Positions 25,987 to 34,844 of a DNA stretch of 62,155 nucleotides are shown one piece after another; position 1 is the stretch's first letter; each line of letters opens with the position of its first letter. The stretch is from the NCBI GenBank assembly GCA_026400395.1, contig JAPLPD010000174.1, positions 1 to 62,155 on the forward strand, given 5' to 3'. Source of the stretch: Alphaproteobacteria bacterium (GTDB lineage Bacteria; Pseudomonadota; Alphaproteobacteria; Rhizobiales; Xanthobacteraceae). The translations under genes and the position numbers were made by a program. Below the pieces are notes generated by a model that was given only the letters and a program-made list of their open reading frames with translations, was not told the origin of the DNA and did no database searches.

Positions 25987-27153
25987 TCACCGCTCCGCCT
26001 GATTCGCCGCCGGCACCTGATACTTCAATTCAACTTCCTTGCCGGTGCGTGAGGATTCAATCGCCGCCGTGCAGACTTCAAGATTGGCCACACCCCACCG
26101 GCCGGTGTGCGTCGTTGCTTTGCCGGCGATGGCGTCGGCGAATTCCGCTATCACCCGGTCGCGCGGACTTTGGTCTTTCGGCAGCGCGATCTCTTCGCGG
26201 CCCTCACGGGAATAGACCAGGAGGCCATCCGGTGACTGACGAATATCGCCGCGCTCGCAACTCACCAGCGTCAGACCGAAATGCGGCTGGTGTGGCGCGC
26301 TGGCCGGAATGGCGCTGCGGGCGCGCTTGCGCTTGGCCGCCAGTTCCTGCTCCGGCGTAAGCGCCGCGGCCGGCTGAACCGGCGCGCGAGGACGCATCGC
26401 CTCGCCCCACTCGCCAACGCCGCCGGTCAGTTCGGCGCCCAAAAGATGTCCGTAGCCGTTGTAGATGGCGGTCGCCACCGCGCCGTCGGCGAAATTCAAG
26501 AAGATCGTGTGAGCGCCGATCGAGGAGCGGGAGGCGTCCCAGTCGAACGTGGTGGCGCGCACGCTCTTCACCAGCCCGCCGCCGATCAGCCGCAGAATAT
26601 CGATCTGGTGCGCACCCTGGCGGTAGGTGACGCCACCCCCTTGCTCAATGTCCAGTTCGGCCGACCGGCGCGGACGCGCCATCCAGTCGGTGAAATTCCA
26701 GGTGTGGATCATACGGACACGGCCCAGCTTACCCGACCTGACGATCTCGCCCATGCGGGCGATCGGCAGATCGTAGCTGTGCGAGTGGCCTACCTGCAGA
26801 ACCATGCCGGCTCGCTCCGCCGCGGCAACCATCCCATGCGCCTGTTCGACGCGGATCGCCATCGGCTTCTCGGTCAGGACGTGCTTGCCGGCCGCACTCG
26901 CCAGCGCGACATGCTCCGGATGCAGTTCCGTCGGCGTCGCGATATAAACCGCGTCGAGCCCGCTGCGTACCAGCATCGAAGGCAGGTCGGGGTGCGGCGC
27001 GGCGCCGGTTTCGGCCGCGGCGGCGTCTCGCATCCCCGCGTCGGCTTCCGCGATGGCGGCCAGTTCGAAAGCCGGATTGCCGCGAATCGCCGGTACAAAC
27101 GCCCAGCCGGCGGCACCCATGCCTACGATCCCGATGCGGATTTTACCGGACAT
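25987..27153 (-). CDS. Gfo/Idh/MocA-family oxidoreductase
   Basis: 388 aa from the ATG at 27153 (MSGKIRIGIVGMGAAGWAF). The NAD(P) Rossmann motif is GIVGMGAAG, the family EKP motif appears as VLTEKPMAIRVEQA, and the C-terminal half is the mixed beta-sheet domain (VTYRQGAHQIDILRLIG). Members oxidise or epimerise sugars and cyclic polyols, and some act on aromatic-derived compounds. An Ala/Pro-rich insertion near residue 270 is unusual. Divergent from the second Rieske gene (83-bp gap). Confidence 0.87.
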   Translation of the reverse strand: MSGKIRIGIVGMGAAGWAFVPAIRGNPAFELAAIAEADAGMRDAAAAETGAAPHPDLPSMLVRSGLDAVYIATPTELHPEHVALASAAGKHVLTEKPMAIRVEQAHGMVAAAERAGMVLQVGHSHSYDLPIARMGEIVRSGKLGRVRMIHTWNFTDWMARPRRSAELDIEQGGGVTYRQGAHQIDILRLIGGGLVKSVRATTFDWDASRSSIGAHTIFLNFADGAVATAIYNGYGHLLGAELTGGVGEWGEAMRPRAPVQPAAALTPEQELAAKRKRARSAIPASAPHQPHFGLTLVSCERGDIRQSPDGLLVYSREGREEIALPKDQSPRDRVIAEFADAIAGKATTHTGRWGVANLEVCTAAIESSRTGKEVELKYQVPAANQAER

Positions 27154-27236
27154 ACCTGCTCTTGCGGTTGCTCGTCTGGTCACGCTTGCCGCGCGAGAGT
27201 AAACTGCGGCCGAGCCTAAGAACAGGAGACCGAGCC

Positions 27237-28520
27237 ATGCTGACCGCAGAGCAGAACGAATTGCTCACCCGCGTCGGACCCGGAACACCGTGCGGCGAGA
27301 TGATGCGCCGCTACTGGCAGCCGATCGCGGCGGTCTCCGAACTGACCGGCCCGAAGTGGAACAAGCGCGTCCGCCTGCTGGGCGAGGACCTGGTGCTTTA
27401 CCGCGACAAGCAAGGCCGCATGGGACTGATCACCGAGCAGTGCCCGCACCGGCGCGCCTCGTTCGCCTACGGCATCCCGACCGACGACGGCATCCGTTGC
27501 CCTTACCACGGCTGGGAGTTCGGACATCAAGGCCAGTGTCTCAGCCAGCCGAACGAACCGGAAAAGAGCTCGTTTAAAACCAAGGTCAAGACGCCGGCCT
27601 ATTCGGTCGAGGAAATGGGCGGGATGTTCTGGGCGTACATGGGCCCCGCCGAGAGCAAGCCGTTGCTGCCACGCATCGACGGCTTCGTCACCGATGGCAC
27701 CATCCGCATGCTTGGCCGCACACTCATTCCGGTGAACTGGCTGCAGATCATGGAGAACTCGCTCGACCCGATCCACACCGAGTGGCTGCACGGTCACACC
27801 TACGAGTTTATCAAGGAGCAGCGCGGCCAGAGTCAGAAGGTGGCGATCAGCACGCGGCACGAGAAGATCGCGTTTCGCGAGTTCGAGCACGGCATCACCA
27901 AGCACCGGCTACTCGCGGGACATTCGGAGGATGGCGACGACTGGAAGATCGGCCACCCCGTGGTGTTTCCGAACACCCTGTCGGTCGGAAACGGCGACGA
28001 GACCTCGCGCTACTACGCGTTCCAGATCCGCGTTCCCGCCGACGACACCCACACGCTGCACCTCTGGTACACCGCTTACGTGCCGCCGAAGGGCGTGAAG
28101 GTCGCGCCGGAATTGCTCGACAAGGTCCACGTCTATGACGTGTGCTCTTCCGATCTTCAGAGATGGAACTGACGTTACGACGGCCAGGACATGGCGGTTT
28201 GGTGCACCCAAGGCGCCATCGCCGACCGGACCAAGGAACAGCTCGGTGCTTCCGACAACGGCATTGCGCTCTACCGCCGCGTGCTCCGGCGCGAGATCAA
28301 GAAGGTCGAAGAGGGCGTCGATCCGATGTTCACCTTCCGCGATTCAGCCCGCAACGCGCGCATCGATCTGCCGAACGAGCGTAAAAAACATCACAACAGC
28401 GAGGGCGCGCGGAGCTGGATCATGCGCACTCATGCGGCTTATTCGCCGATCGCTGAGGATGTGATCGCGATGTACGAGGCGGTCAAGCCCGCGCCCACGC
28501 CGCTGCGGGTTGTCGGCTAA
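27237..28520 (+). CDS. Rieske-type oxygenase alpha subunit (phthalate 4,5-dioxygenase-like), interrupted by an adapter artefact
   Basis: Start ATG 27237 with AGGAG upstream. The Rieske motif is C-x-H-x16-C-x2-H (CPHRRASF, then CPYHGWEF). The mononuclear iron site is ENSLDPIHTEWLHGH. The frame is good to VHVYD (28136) and resumes in the same frame at YDGQDMAVWCTQGAIADR (from about 28176) to the stop at 28520. Between them lies an exact Illumina adapter tail followed by a stretch with an in-frame TGA (28170-28172). The expected residues between VYD and DGQD are missing. The real gene is almost certainly intact, about 430-445 aa. Confidence 0.88.
28137..28172 (+). other. Sequencing-adapter contamination (Illumina TruSeq read-2 adapter 3' end) and adjoining misassembled bases
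   Basis: Bases 28137-28156 read GACGTGTGCTCTTCCGATCT, identical to the last 20 nt of the TruSeq read-2 adapter. The next 16 bases complete the in-frame stop TGA and do not resemble Rieske coding sequence. A chance 20-nt match in a 62-kb window is negligible. The segment should be masked. Confidence 0.93.
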
Positions 28521-28530
28521 CCGTCGCTCC

Positions 28531-28737
28531 ATGAACGACACGCCGACTGCTTCCGACACCGTCCGCCTTCTGGCCGAGCAGCAAGGGCTCGGCAAGGCGC
28601 TGAAGCTTTTTCCCGATGGTGTGAAGGCCGCCGCCGAGCGCGGTCTCAGGCCGCTCGGCGAATTTCCGAAAGGCACGACGTCGCTCAACTCGCCCGCGCC
28701 AATTTTCGACCCCGCGCAGTTTGAGCGCGCGAAATGA
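28531..28737 (+). CDS. Small protein of unknown function (68 aa)
   Basis: ATG at 28531, ten bases after the Rieske stop, giving MNDTPTASDTVRLLAEQQGL. The product is a short helical N-terminus followed by a Pro-rich tail (PLGEFPKGTTSLNSPAPIF). Its stop overlaps the amidase start as ATGA, which supports real translation. No family recognised. Position suggests an amidase or Rieske accessory protein. Confidence 0.65.
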   Translation: MNDTPTASDTVRLLAEQQGLGKALKLFPDGVKAAAERGLRPLGEFPKGTTSLNSPAPIFDPAQFERAK

Positions 28738-30155
28738 CCGACCTCGCGTATCTCGGTGTCGCTGAAGGCGCGGCCCTTATCCGCGCGAAGAGGCTCTCGC
28801 CCGTTGAATGGACGCGGGCGCTACTCGACCGTATCGCCGCGATCGACGCCGACTACAACGCATTCCTGGTCGTCACCGCCGAGCGGGCGCTCGCCCAGGC
28901 GAAAACCGCCGAAGCCGAGATCGCCAAGGGCCGATGGCGCGGACCGATGCACGGCGTGCCCTACGCCGCGAAGGACATTTTCGACATCGAAGGCATGGCG
29001 ACCACCTGCCATTCGAAAATCCGGATGAACCATCGCGCGGCGGCCGACGCCTTCGTCGTCAAGAAGCTGCGTGACGCCGGCGCGGTGCTGCTGGGCAAGG
29101 TCGCTCTGCACGAGTTCGCGACCGGCGGACCGGCGTTCGATCTGCCCTGGCCGCCGGCACGCAATCCGTGGAACCGCGACCTGCATCCCGGCGGCTCGTC
29201 GAGCGGCTCTGGCTCGGCCCTCGCCGCCGGCATGACACCGGCAGCGCTCGGCACCGACACCGGCGGCTCGGTGCGCAATCCGGCCACCTGCTGCGGCATC
29301 GTCGGGATGAAGCCGACGTACGGCGCTATATCGCTGGCCGGCGTATTTCCGCTTACCTATTCGCTCGACCACGTCGGGCCGATGACGCGCACCGTTGAGT
29401 ACAACGCGATCTTGTTTCATGCCATTGCCGGCCATGACCCGCACGATCCAACCAGCACCCGACGCGACACGCCCGACTGCCTGACCGAATTGAAATCGGG
29501 ACTGAAGGGCCCTCGCATCGGCGTCGTCGAGCACTTCTATACTGAGGATGCGGCGGCCGACCTCGATCAGGTGCGAGCCATCGGGGAGGCCGCGGGCGTG
29601 CTGCAGAGGCTCGGCGCCCATGTGAAAGCCATCCGGCTGTCGCCTTTGTCGCTGTGGACCGACTGCAACCGCACCATCCACCAGGCCGAGTCGTATGCGA
29701 TCCACGAAAAGGACGTGCAGGAGCGGCCGGAGGACTTCGCCGCGCTGACCCGCAACCGGCTGTTGCCGGGAGCGTTTGTTTCATCGGCGAAATACATCAA
29801 GGCGCAGCAACTGCGCGCCGCGCTGTGCCGCGAGTTTGCCGAGGCGATGCGCGACCTCGACGCGGTGATCACGCTGTCGAGCCTGCTGCTACCGTGCAGG
29901 ATCGACGACCCGGCGGCGATCGCGAAAACGTATGACCAGCAATGCCGCCTTGTTTTCAACGTCACCGGCACGCCGGCCATCTCGGTGCCGACCGGCTTTA
30001 CGGCCAGTGGCATACCACTCGCCATGCAGATCGCCGGCCGCGCCTTCGGCGAGCCGATGGTCTACCGGATCGCACAAGGCTATTGCGAGGCAACCGGTTT
30101 TGCCGGCAAGCGCCCGCCGATCAGGCTGCCCGAAAGGGCCGCGGCGCGCGTCTAG
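28734..30155 (+). CDS. Amidase (amidase-signature family)
   Basis: 473 aa. The Ser-cisSer-Lys triad is visible: Lys in PYAAKDIFDIEG (residue about 83), the cis-Ser in HPGGSSSGSGSALAAG, and the nucleophile Ser in TDTGGSVRNPA. The C-terminal part has FNVTGTPAISVPTGFT, GIPLAMQIAGRAFGEPM. The family hydrolyses amides, with broad substrates from indoleacetamide to aryl acylamides. As the last gene of the Rieske operon it could release an aromatic acid or amine for the oxygenase. Confidence 0.92.
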   Translation: MTDLAYLGVAEGAALIRAKRLSPVEWTRALLDRIAAIDADYNAFLVVTAERALAQAKTAEAEIAKGRWRGPMHGVPYAAKDIFDIEGMATTCHSKIRMNHRAAADAFVVKKLRDAGAVLLGKVALHEFATGGPAFDLPWPPARNPWNRDLHPGGSSSGSGSALAAGMTPAALGTDTGGSVRNPATCCGIVGMKPTYGAISLAGVFPLTYSLDHVGPMTRTVEYNAILFHAIAGHDPHDPTSTRRDTPDCLTELKSGLKGPRIGVVEHFYTEDAAADLDQVRAIGEAAGVLQRLGAHVKAIRLSPLSLWTDCNRTIHQAESYAIHEKDVQERPEDFAALTRNRLLPGAFVSSAKYIKAQQLRAALCREFAEAMRDLDAVITLSSLLLPCRIDDPAAIAKTYDQQCRLVFNVTGTPAISVPTGFTASGIPLAMQIAGRAFGEPMVYRIAQGYCEATGFAGKRPPIRLPERAAARV

Positions 30156-30439
30156 TCACCGACCGTAATGCCGTTCAGGCTACCCGAACGGTGGCCAGGA
30201 ATTTGCCGGCCTCCTGACGGAGCCTGCCGCTTTCCACAGCCAGAAGCCGGGCGGACAACAGGACATGGCTCGATGCCGCGCGATATGGTTGTGCATACGC
30301 ATCTATCAATCACTCGATGAACTCGTTTGATAAATGAATGGTAAAGTATCGGCTGGTCGCGGCACGAAACCCCGATTTTCGGGTGTTAGCGCCATATCCG
30401 GTAAGCGCCCACCCGCGCTCATGATCAGGGAGTTTGAAG
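30156..30439. other. Intergenic stretch, no gene seen
   Basis: 284 bp between the amidase and the DUF1194 gene. A small hairpin lies just after the amidase stop (CCGTTC and GAACGG arms at about 30172-30191) without a T run. A second one, CCCGATTTTCGGG, lies at about 30371-30383. No coding potential or RNA gene recognised. Confidence 0.6.
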
Positions 30440-31183
30440 ATGCTTTTGGCATCGAAACATCGCTCCCCGCTCGGCGCAGGTCTTCTCGCGTTTCTCTTCT
30501 CGAATGCCCTAATCCTCATGCTCGCACTGTCGCCAGGCACGACGGCTCGGGCGCAGGGCCAGGCATTGCCAACCACCGATCTGCTGCTGGTGTTGGCGGT
30601 CGATGCATCCGGCAGCGTCAACCAGACACGCTTCGAATTACAGCGGAAGGGCTACGCGGACGCGTTCCGCAATCCGCGCGTGCTGGATGCGATCCGGAAC
30701 GGCGCGACCGGGTCGATTGCAGTCACCATGGTGCAATGGACCGGCCCGGCCATGCAGGTGATTGCGGTGCCCTGGGTGTTGATCAAAGACACCGGCTCGG
30801 CCAACACCTTCGCAGACGCCATCGAGGCCGCGCCCCGGCGGTTGTTCGGCGGCGGCACTTCGATCAGCGGCGCCATCGACCACGCCATGCTGATCCTGCC
30901 GACGGCGCCCTATCGGGGGCTCAAGCGGGTGATCGACATTTCCGGCGACGGATCGAACAACCGCGGCCGCGATGTCCGCGAGGCGCGCGACGAGGCGGTG
31001 CGCGCGGGCGTAATCATCAACGGATTGCCGATCGTCTCGCTGGAATATGACCTGGACAAATACTATTTCGACCACGTCATCGGCGGGCCGGGTGCGTTTA
31101 TCGTACCAGCGGACTCCTACGACAATTTCGGGCAGGCGGTGCTGCGGAAGCTGATCCTGGAAATCGCGATGAACGACCGCTAG
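30440..31183 (+). CDS. DUF1194 family exported protein with von Willebrand A-like fold
   Basis: 247 aa from the ATG at 30440, which has AGGGAG seven bases upstream. A signal peptide (LLAFLFSNALILMLALSP with ARA cleavage) is followed by LLLVLAVDASGSVNQTRF, the D-x-S-x-S metal (MIDAS) motif of VWA domains. A second piece, KRVIDISGDGSNNRG, carries the conserved Asp. DUF1194 proteins are widespread in Hyphomicrobiales, with unknown function. The TAG stop is the left end of the repeat at 31181-31372. Confidence 0.88.
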   Translation: MLLASKHRSPLGAGLLAFLFSNALILMLALSPGTTARAQGQALPTTDLLLVLAVDASGSVNQTRFELQRKGYADAFRNPRVLDAIRNGATGSIAVTMVQWTGPAMQVIAVPWVLIKDTGSANTFADAIEAAPRRLFGGGTSISGAIDHAMLILPTAPYRGLKRVIDISGDGSNNRGRDVREARDEAVRAGVIINGLPIVSLEYDLDKYYFDHVIGGPGAFIVPADSYDNFGQAVLRKLILEIAMNDR

Positions 31184-31372
31184 GGCGTTTCATAGTTAGC
31201 TTGCAGCAGCCTCTCCACGTCATGCCCGGCCTTGTGCCGGGCATCCACGCCTTTCTTGGTGCAAAGCGAGGCGTGGATGGCCGGGGCATAGGCGAGCACA
31301 GCGACGCCGTCCTTCGGGCGGCTATGCCCGGCCATGACGAACTCTGATTCTATACCAACGTGAAAATCTCTA
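31181..31372. repeat. MITE-like palindromic repeat, long copy (copy D)
   Basis: Terminal bases TAGGGCGTTTCATAG and TGAAAATCTCTA are imperfect inverted repeats bounded by TA. The interior holds CTCTCCACGTCATGCCCGGCC and GGCCATGACGAACTCTGATTCTATA, matching the shorter copy at 47574-47674 on both sides of a variable centre. The TA boundaries resemble those of IS630/mariner-type MITEs. The first three bases are the stop codon of the DUF1194 gene. Confidence 0.8.
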
Positions 31373-31379
31373 GCTGCCC

Positions 31380-31865
31380 TCAGCGCCCGTCTTCGGCCTT
31401 GGTCCGCCGGATGGCAAACTTGCGGCCCTTGCCCTCGAAATCGGTGTCGATCTTTAACCCGGCGGCACGAATGCCATGCAGGGCCAGTTCGTGATCCATC
31501 ACTTCGGTGTCGCCGGTGACGCCAACCGCGCCGATCACTTCGCCGTTGTCATCTCGGATCTGCATACCGCCGCCCTCGGGGAACAGCTTGTCGCCGCTCG
31601 ATTTGATCAGGAAACCCGTGAAGGACGGGCTCTCCTCATGGCGCACCTTCACCAGACTGGAGTCACGGCCGAGCGCAAGCGCCGCCCAGCATTTTCCGTA
31701 GGCCATCTCGAAGCGGACCATGGAAGCGCCGTCCTCCTTCTGAAACGCCTTCGGAATGCAGCCGGGCTCGACGACGATGACGCTGATCGCTCGTGTCTTC
31801 TTTTCCTCGGCGCGCCTCATGATGGCGCCGATGATCGTGTTGGCCTGATCGAGTGTGATGTTCAT
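31380..31865 (-). CDS. GlcG/HbpS-family heme-binding-like protein
   Basis: 161 aa from the ATG at 31865 (MNITLDQANTIIGAIMRRAEE), with GAGG about 14 bases upstream. An ATG at 31877 is an alternative but sits too close to that site. The family region is MVRFEMAYGKCWAALALGRD, SPSFTGFLIKSS, LFPEGGGMQIRDDNGEVIGAVGVTGDT, the long GlcG motif. Proteins of this family are found with glycolate or hydroxy-acid operons and can bind heme. No operon partner is evident here. Confidence 0.85.
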   Translation of the reverse strand: MNITLDQANTIIGAIMRRAEEKKTRAISVIVVEPGCIPKAFQKEDGASMVRFEMAYGKCWAALALGRDSSLVKVRHEESPSFTGFLIKSSGDKLFPEGGGMQIRDDNGEVIGAVGVTGDTEVMDHELALHGIRAAGLKIDTDFEGKGRKFAIRRTKAEDGR

Positions 31866-32018
31866 GTCCGGCTTCATTTCCTCATGATTCGTTTCGGTCC
31901 GATTTGGGCGTCGCAAGAGCCCCGACTTTGCGGCGACGATAGCCTGCTTCAACAGCGCTCGGAAGCCGTCCCGCGTTGACAGCCGTCCCGCGATGCGACT
32001 CAGGCGTGACCGTGTTAA

Positions 32019-33062
32019 ATGTCGCAGACGATTCGCATGCCTGATCGAATCACCATTCGCCTTATTCTGGCGCTCGTCGCATTCTGCGGACTGGCGCGGC
32101 CGGCGCACGCCGACCTGCAGATTTGCAGCCGCATGAGCTACGTCGTCGAGGCGGCGATCGCCATCGAGGACAAGGGGGCGGCGGCGACGCGCGGCTGGTT
32201 CCGCATCAATCCCGGCCAGTGCCGCACCGTGATCCAGGGCACCCCACCGGGCGAAACGCTCTATCTCCATGCCCGCGCGTTGCCCGCCTATGGCGGCTCG
32301 CCGCTGCCGCAGGCCGGCCATGCCGACTTCTGCGTGGGCGCCGATACCTTCACCTTGCCGGCGACTCAGGGCTGCAACCGCACTGGACAGCGCACCGCAC
32401 GCTTCACCGCAGTGAAACCGACCGAGACCGACAAAGGGCTGGTCGCCTATCTCGCGGAAGACGCCGAGTACACCGACGAGCAGGCGCGCGACGCCGGCAT
32501 CCAGCGGCTGCTGGTGATCGCCGGCTACGACGCCAATCCGATCGACGGCGTCCGTGGCGAGAAGACCGACGCGGCGCTCGCGCAATTCATCGCCGACAAC
32601 AAGCTGGAAAACACCGCCGCCGGGCGTGCCGACTTCTTCGATCTGCTGATCGCCGCGGCGCAGAAGCCGAACGGCGCGGGGTTTGCCTGGTGCAACGAGA
32701 CCCGCAACACCGTGATGGCGGCGCTCGGCCTCGAGGAACAGGGCGCGGTGGTCACTCGCGGCTGGTATCGCGTCGCGCCCGGAAAGTGTCTGCGCCCGGA
32801 CCTCACCGGCAAGCCTCGCCGCCTCTACAGTTTCGGGGAGGCGGTCGGCGCTGACGGCCAGCCCCTCAAGGACACCGGCAAGCCGGCGGCTTCGTCCGTG
32901 TCCCAATCCGTTTCTTGGGGCGGCTCGACGATCCTCTGCACGCGCAACGTCAAGTTCGAACTCTCCGACCACAAGGACTGCGGAAACAACGGCCTGACCG
33001 CCACCGGCTTCGCCACCGTGGAAATGGCCGGCAGCAGCGGAACCACCGTGCAGTTCAAGTAA
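32019..33062 (+). CDS. Exported DUF1036-domain protein with internal duplication
   Basis: 347 aa, signal peptide at the N-terminus (LILALVAFCGLARPAHA). Two DUF1036 units are seen: residues about 31-130 and 222-345, each with the block GWFRINPGQC or GWYRVAPGKC and clustered Cys. Between them (residues about 140-210) is a helical stretch like a peptidoglycan-binding-1 repeat (RDAGIQRLLVIAGYDANPID). The start may be the ATG at 32037 (MPDRITIR). It probably acts in the periplasm. No partner genes are evident. Confidence 0.82.
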   Translation: MSQTIRMPDRITIRLILALVAFCGLARPAHADLQICSRMSYVVEAAIAIEDKGAAATRGWFRINPGQCRTVIQGTPPGETLYLHARALPAYGGSPLPQAGHADFCVGADTFTLPATQGCNRTGQRTARFTAVKPTETDKGLVAYLAEDAEYTDEQARDAGIQRLLVIAGYDANPIDGVRGEKTDAALAQFIADNKLENTAAGRADFFDLLIAAAQKPNGAGFAWCNETRNTVMAALGLEEQGAVVTRGWYRVAPGKCLRPDLTGKPRRLYSFGEAVGADGQPLKDTGKPAASSVSQSVSWGGSTILCTRNVKFELSDHKDCGNNGLTATGFATVEMAGSSGTTVQFK

Positions 33063-33123
33063 GGTCCGGGCTTCAGTAGGTCCGGCCTTGCGGACCGTGC
33101 GCGGACGGTGCATTCGTCAGCAG

Positions 33124-33837
33124 ATGAGCATGCAGTCCTCCGCAAAGCCCGTGCCGCGCGCCTTCGTCGAAGTCGAAACCTGGGTGTTCGACCTCGACAA
33201 CACGCTTTATCCGCACGATCTCAACCTCTGGCAGCAGATCGATGAACGTATCCGGGCGTTCGTGTCGGATTACCTGAAGGTCACCAAGGACGAGGCGTTC
33301 CGCGTCCAGAAGGACTATTACAAGCGCTACGGCACCACCATGCGCGGACTGATGGCCGAGCACGGCATGAAGCCGGACGACTTCCTCGAATCCGTTCACC
33401 AGATCGACCACTCGCCGCTGCTGCCCAATCCGCAGCTCGGCGACGCCATCGAGAAGCTGCCCGGCCGCAAGCTGATCCTGACCAACGGCACCCGCAAGCA
33501 CGCCGAAGCGGTGATGAAGCGGCTGGAGATCGACCACCATTTCGAGGACGTGTTCGACATTGCCGCCGCCGACCTCGATCCGAAGCCCATGCCGCAGGTC
33601 TATGACCGTTTCCTCAAGAAGCACGGCGTCGATCCGCGCAAGGCAGCCATGTTCGAGGACCTGGCGCGAAACCTGAGCGTGCCGCACGCGCTCGGCATGA
33701 CCACGGTGCTGGTGGTGCCGCCAGCCACCCGCGAGGTGTTTCGCGAGGGCTGGGAGATGGAGGGCCGCGAGGCGGCCCACGTCGATCACGTCACCGACGA
33801 TCTCGTCGAGTTCCTGCGGGCCAACTGCTGTCCGTGA
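33124..33837 (+). CDS. HAD-superfamily pyrimidine 5'-nucleotidase-like protein
   Basis: 237 aa from the ATG at 33124 (MSMQSSAKPVPRAFVEVE); a frame start at 33088 is not supported. HAD motif I is WVFDLDNTLYPHDLNLW (nucleophile Asp), motif II is LILTNGTRKHAE, motif III has LDPKPMPQVYDRFLKK, and motif IV is AAMFEDLARNL. This is the SDT1/YjjG-like group that removes phosphate from nucleotides. Upstream of it is a hairpin (GGTCCG / CGGACC, 33079-33096). The dapD gene follows after a divergent hydrolase gene. Confidence 0.87.
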   Translation: MSMQSSAKPVPRAFVEVETWVFDLDNTLYPHDLNLWQQIDERIRAFVSDYLKVTKDEAFRVQKDYYKRYGTTMRGLMAEHGMKPDDFLESVHQIDHSPLLPNPQLGDAIEKLPGRKLILTNGTRKHAEAVMKRLEIDHHFEDVFDIAAADLDPKPMPQVYDRFLKKHGVDPRKAAMFEDLARNLSVPHALGMTTVLVVPPATREVFREGWEMEGREAAHVDHVTDDLVEFLRANCCP

Positions 33838-33846
33838 GGTTGCTGC

Positions 33847-34671
33847 CTACGACTTGATGAAGGCCAGCAGATCGGCGTTGATCGCTTCCGCGTGCGTGGT
33901 CGGCATGCCGTGCGGGAAACCCTTGTAGGTCTTGAGCGTCCCGTTCTTCAAAAGCTTGGCCGACAGCGGCGCGGAATCGGCATAGGGCACGATCTGATCG
34001 TCGTCGCCATGCATCACCAGAACCGGCACGGTGATTTTCTTGAGGTCTTCCGTGAAATCGGTCTGCGAGAACGCGACGATCCCGTCGTAGTGCGCCTTCG
34101 CGCCGCCCATCATGCCTTGCCGCCACCAGTTCTGGATGACCGCCTCCGAAACGGTCGCACCCGGCCGGTTGAAGCCATAGAAGGGTCCGGCCGCGATGCC
34201 GCGATAGAATTCCGAACGGCCGGCCGCAAGCTGCGTCTGGAAGCCGTCGAATACATCCTTCGGAAGCCCGCCCGGATTGGCGGCGGTTTTCACCATCAGC
34301 GGGGGCACCGCGGAAAGGATCGCCGCCTTCGCCACCCGGCTCTCGCCATGCCGCGCGATGTAATGCACCACCTCGCCGCCGCCGGTGGAATGGCCGACGT
34401 GGACGGCGCACTTCAGATCGAGATGCGCGGTCACCGCCGCGAGATCATCGGCGTAGTGATCCATGTCGTGTCCATCAGCGACCTGGGCAGACCGGCCGTG
34501 ACCGCGGCGATCGTGAGCGACGACGCGATAGCCGTTGTTCAGGAAGAACAACATCTGCGCGTCCCAATCGTCGGCCGACAGCGGCCAGCCGTGGCTGAAC
34601 ACGATCGGCTGCCCCTTGCCCCAGTCCTTGTAGAAAATCTCGACGCCATCCTTGGTGGTGATGAAAGGCAT
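33847..34671 (-). CDS. Alpha/beta hydrolase (non-heme haloperoxidase/arylesterase-like)
   Basis: 274 aa from the ATG at 34671 ([20 protein letters not shown]), GGAG upstream. Catalytic triad: nucleophile Ser in [13 protein letters not shown], Asp in [13 protein letters not shown], His in [13 protein letters not shown]. The oxyanion region is [12 protein letters not shown]. This matches bacterial cofactor-free chloroperoxidases and arylesterases of about 275 aa. It lies opposite to, and convergent with, the nucleotidase gene. Confidence 0.9.
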   Translation of the reverse strand: MPFITTKDGVEIFYKDWGKGQPIVFSHGWPLSADDWDAQMLFFLNNGYRVVAHDRRGHGRSAQVADGHDMDHYADDLAAVTAHLDLKCAVHVGHSTGGGEVVHYIARHGESRVAKAAILSAVPPLMVKTAANPGGLPKDVFDGFQTQLAAGRSEFYRGIAAGPFYGFNRPGATVSEAVIQNWWRQGMMGGAKAHYDGIVAFSQTDFTEDLKKITVPVLVMHGDDDQIVPYADSAPLSAKLLKNGTLKTYKGFPHGMPTTHAEAINADLLAFIKS

Positions 34672-34844
34672 GATGCTCTCCTGAATCCCGGCCCGACCGC
34701 AAACTGGCACGATCGAAGCCTGATGGTCGACTGGACATTGGACTTGTGACTTTGGTTTGACCGGCACAATCGGAAAGGGGGGCCCGCCCGCTTGACATCG
34801 CCATGTGATACAACGACAAAACCGCACGCCCCGGGGACAGAATC

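Noticed and set aside
28170-28172. TGA recoding (selenocysteine or readthrough) in the Rieske gene
   Set aside because: The TGA lies in the segment next to adapter sequence; no recoding is needed.
33079-33096. Hairpin GGTCCG-gccttg-CGGACC as terminator after the DUF1036 gene
   Set aside because: No T run follows, and the stem is only six pairs in GC-rich DNA.
31866-33113. Minus-strand extension of the GlcG-like gene to 33113
   Set aside because: It runs antisense through the DUF1036 gene and has unnatural composition; the GlcG start is at 31865 or 31877.
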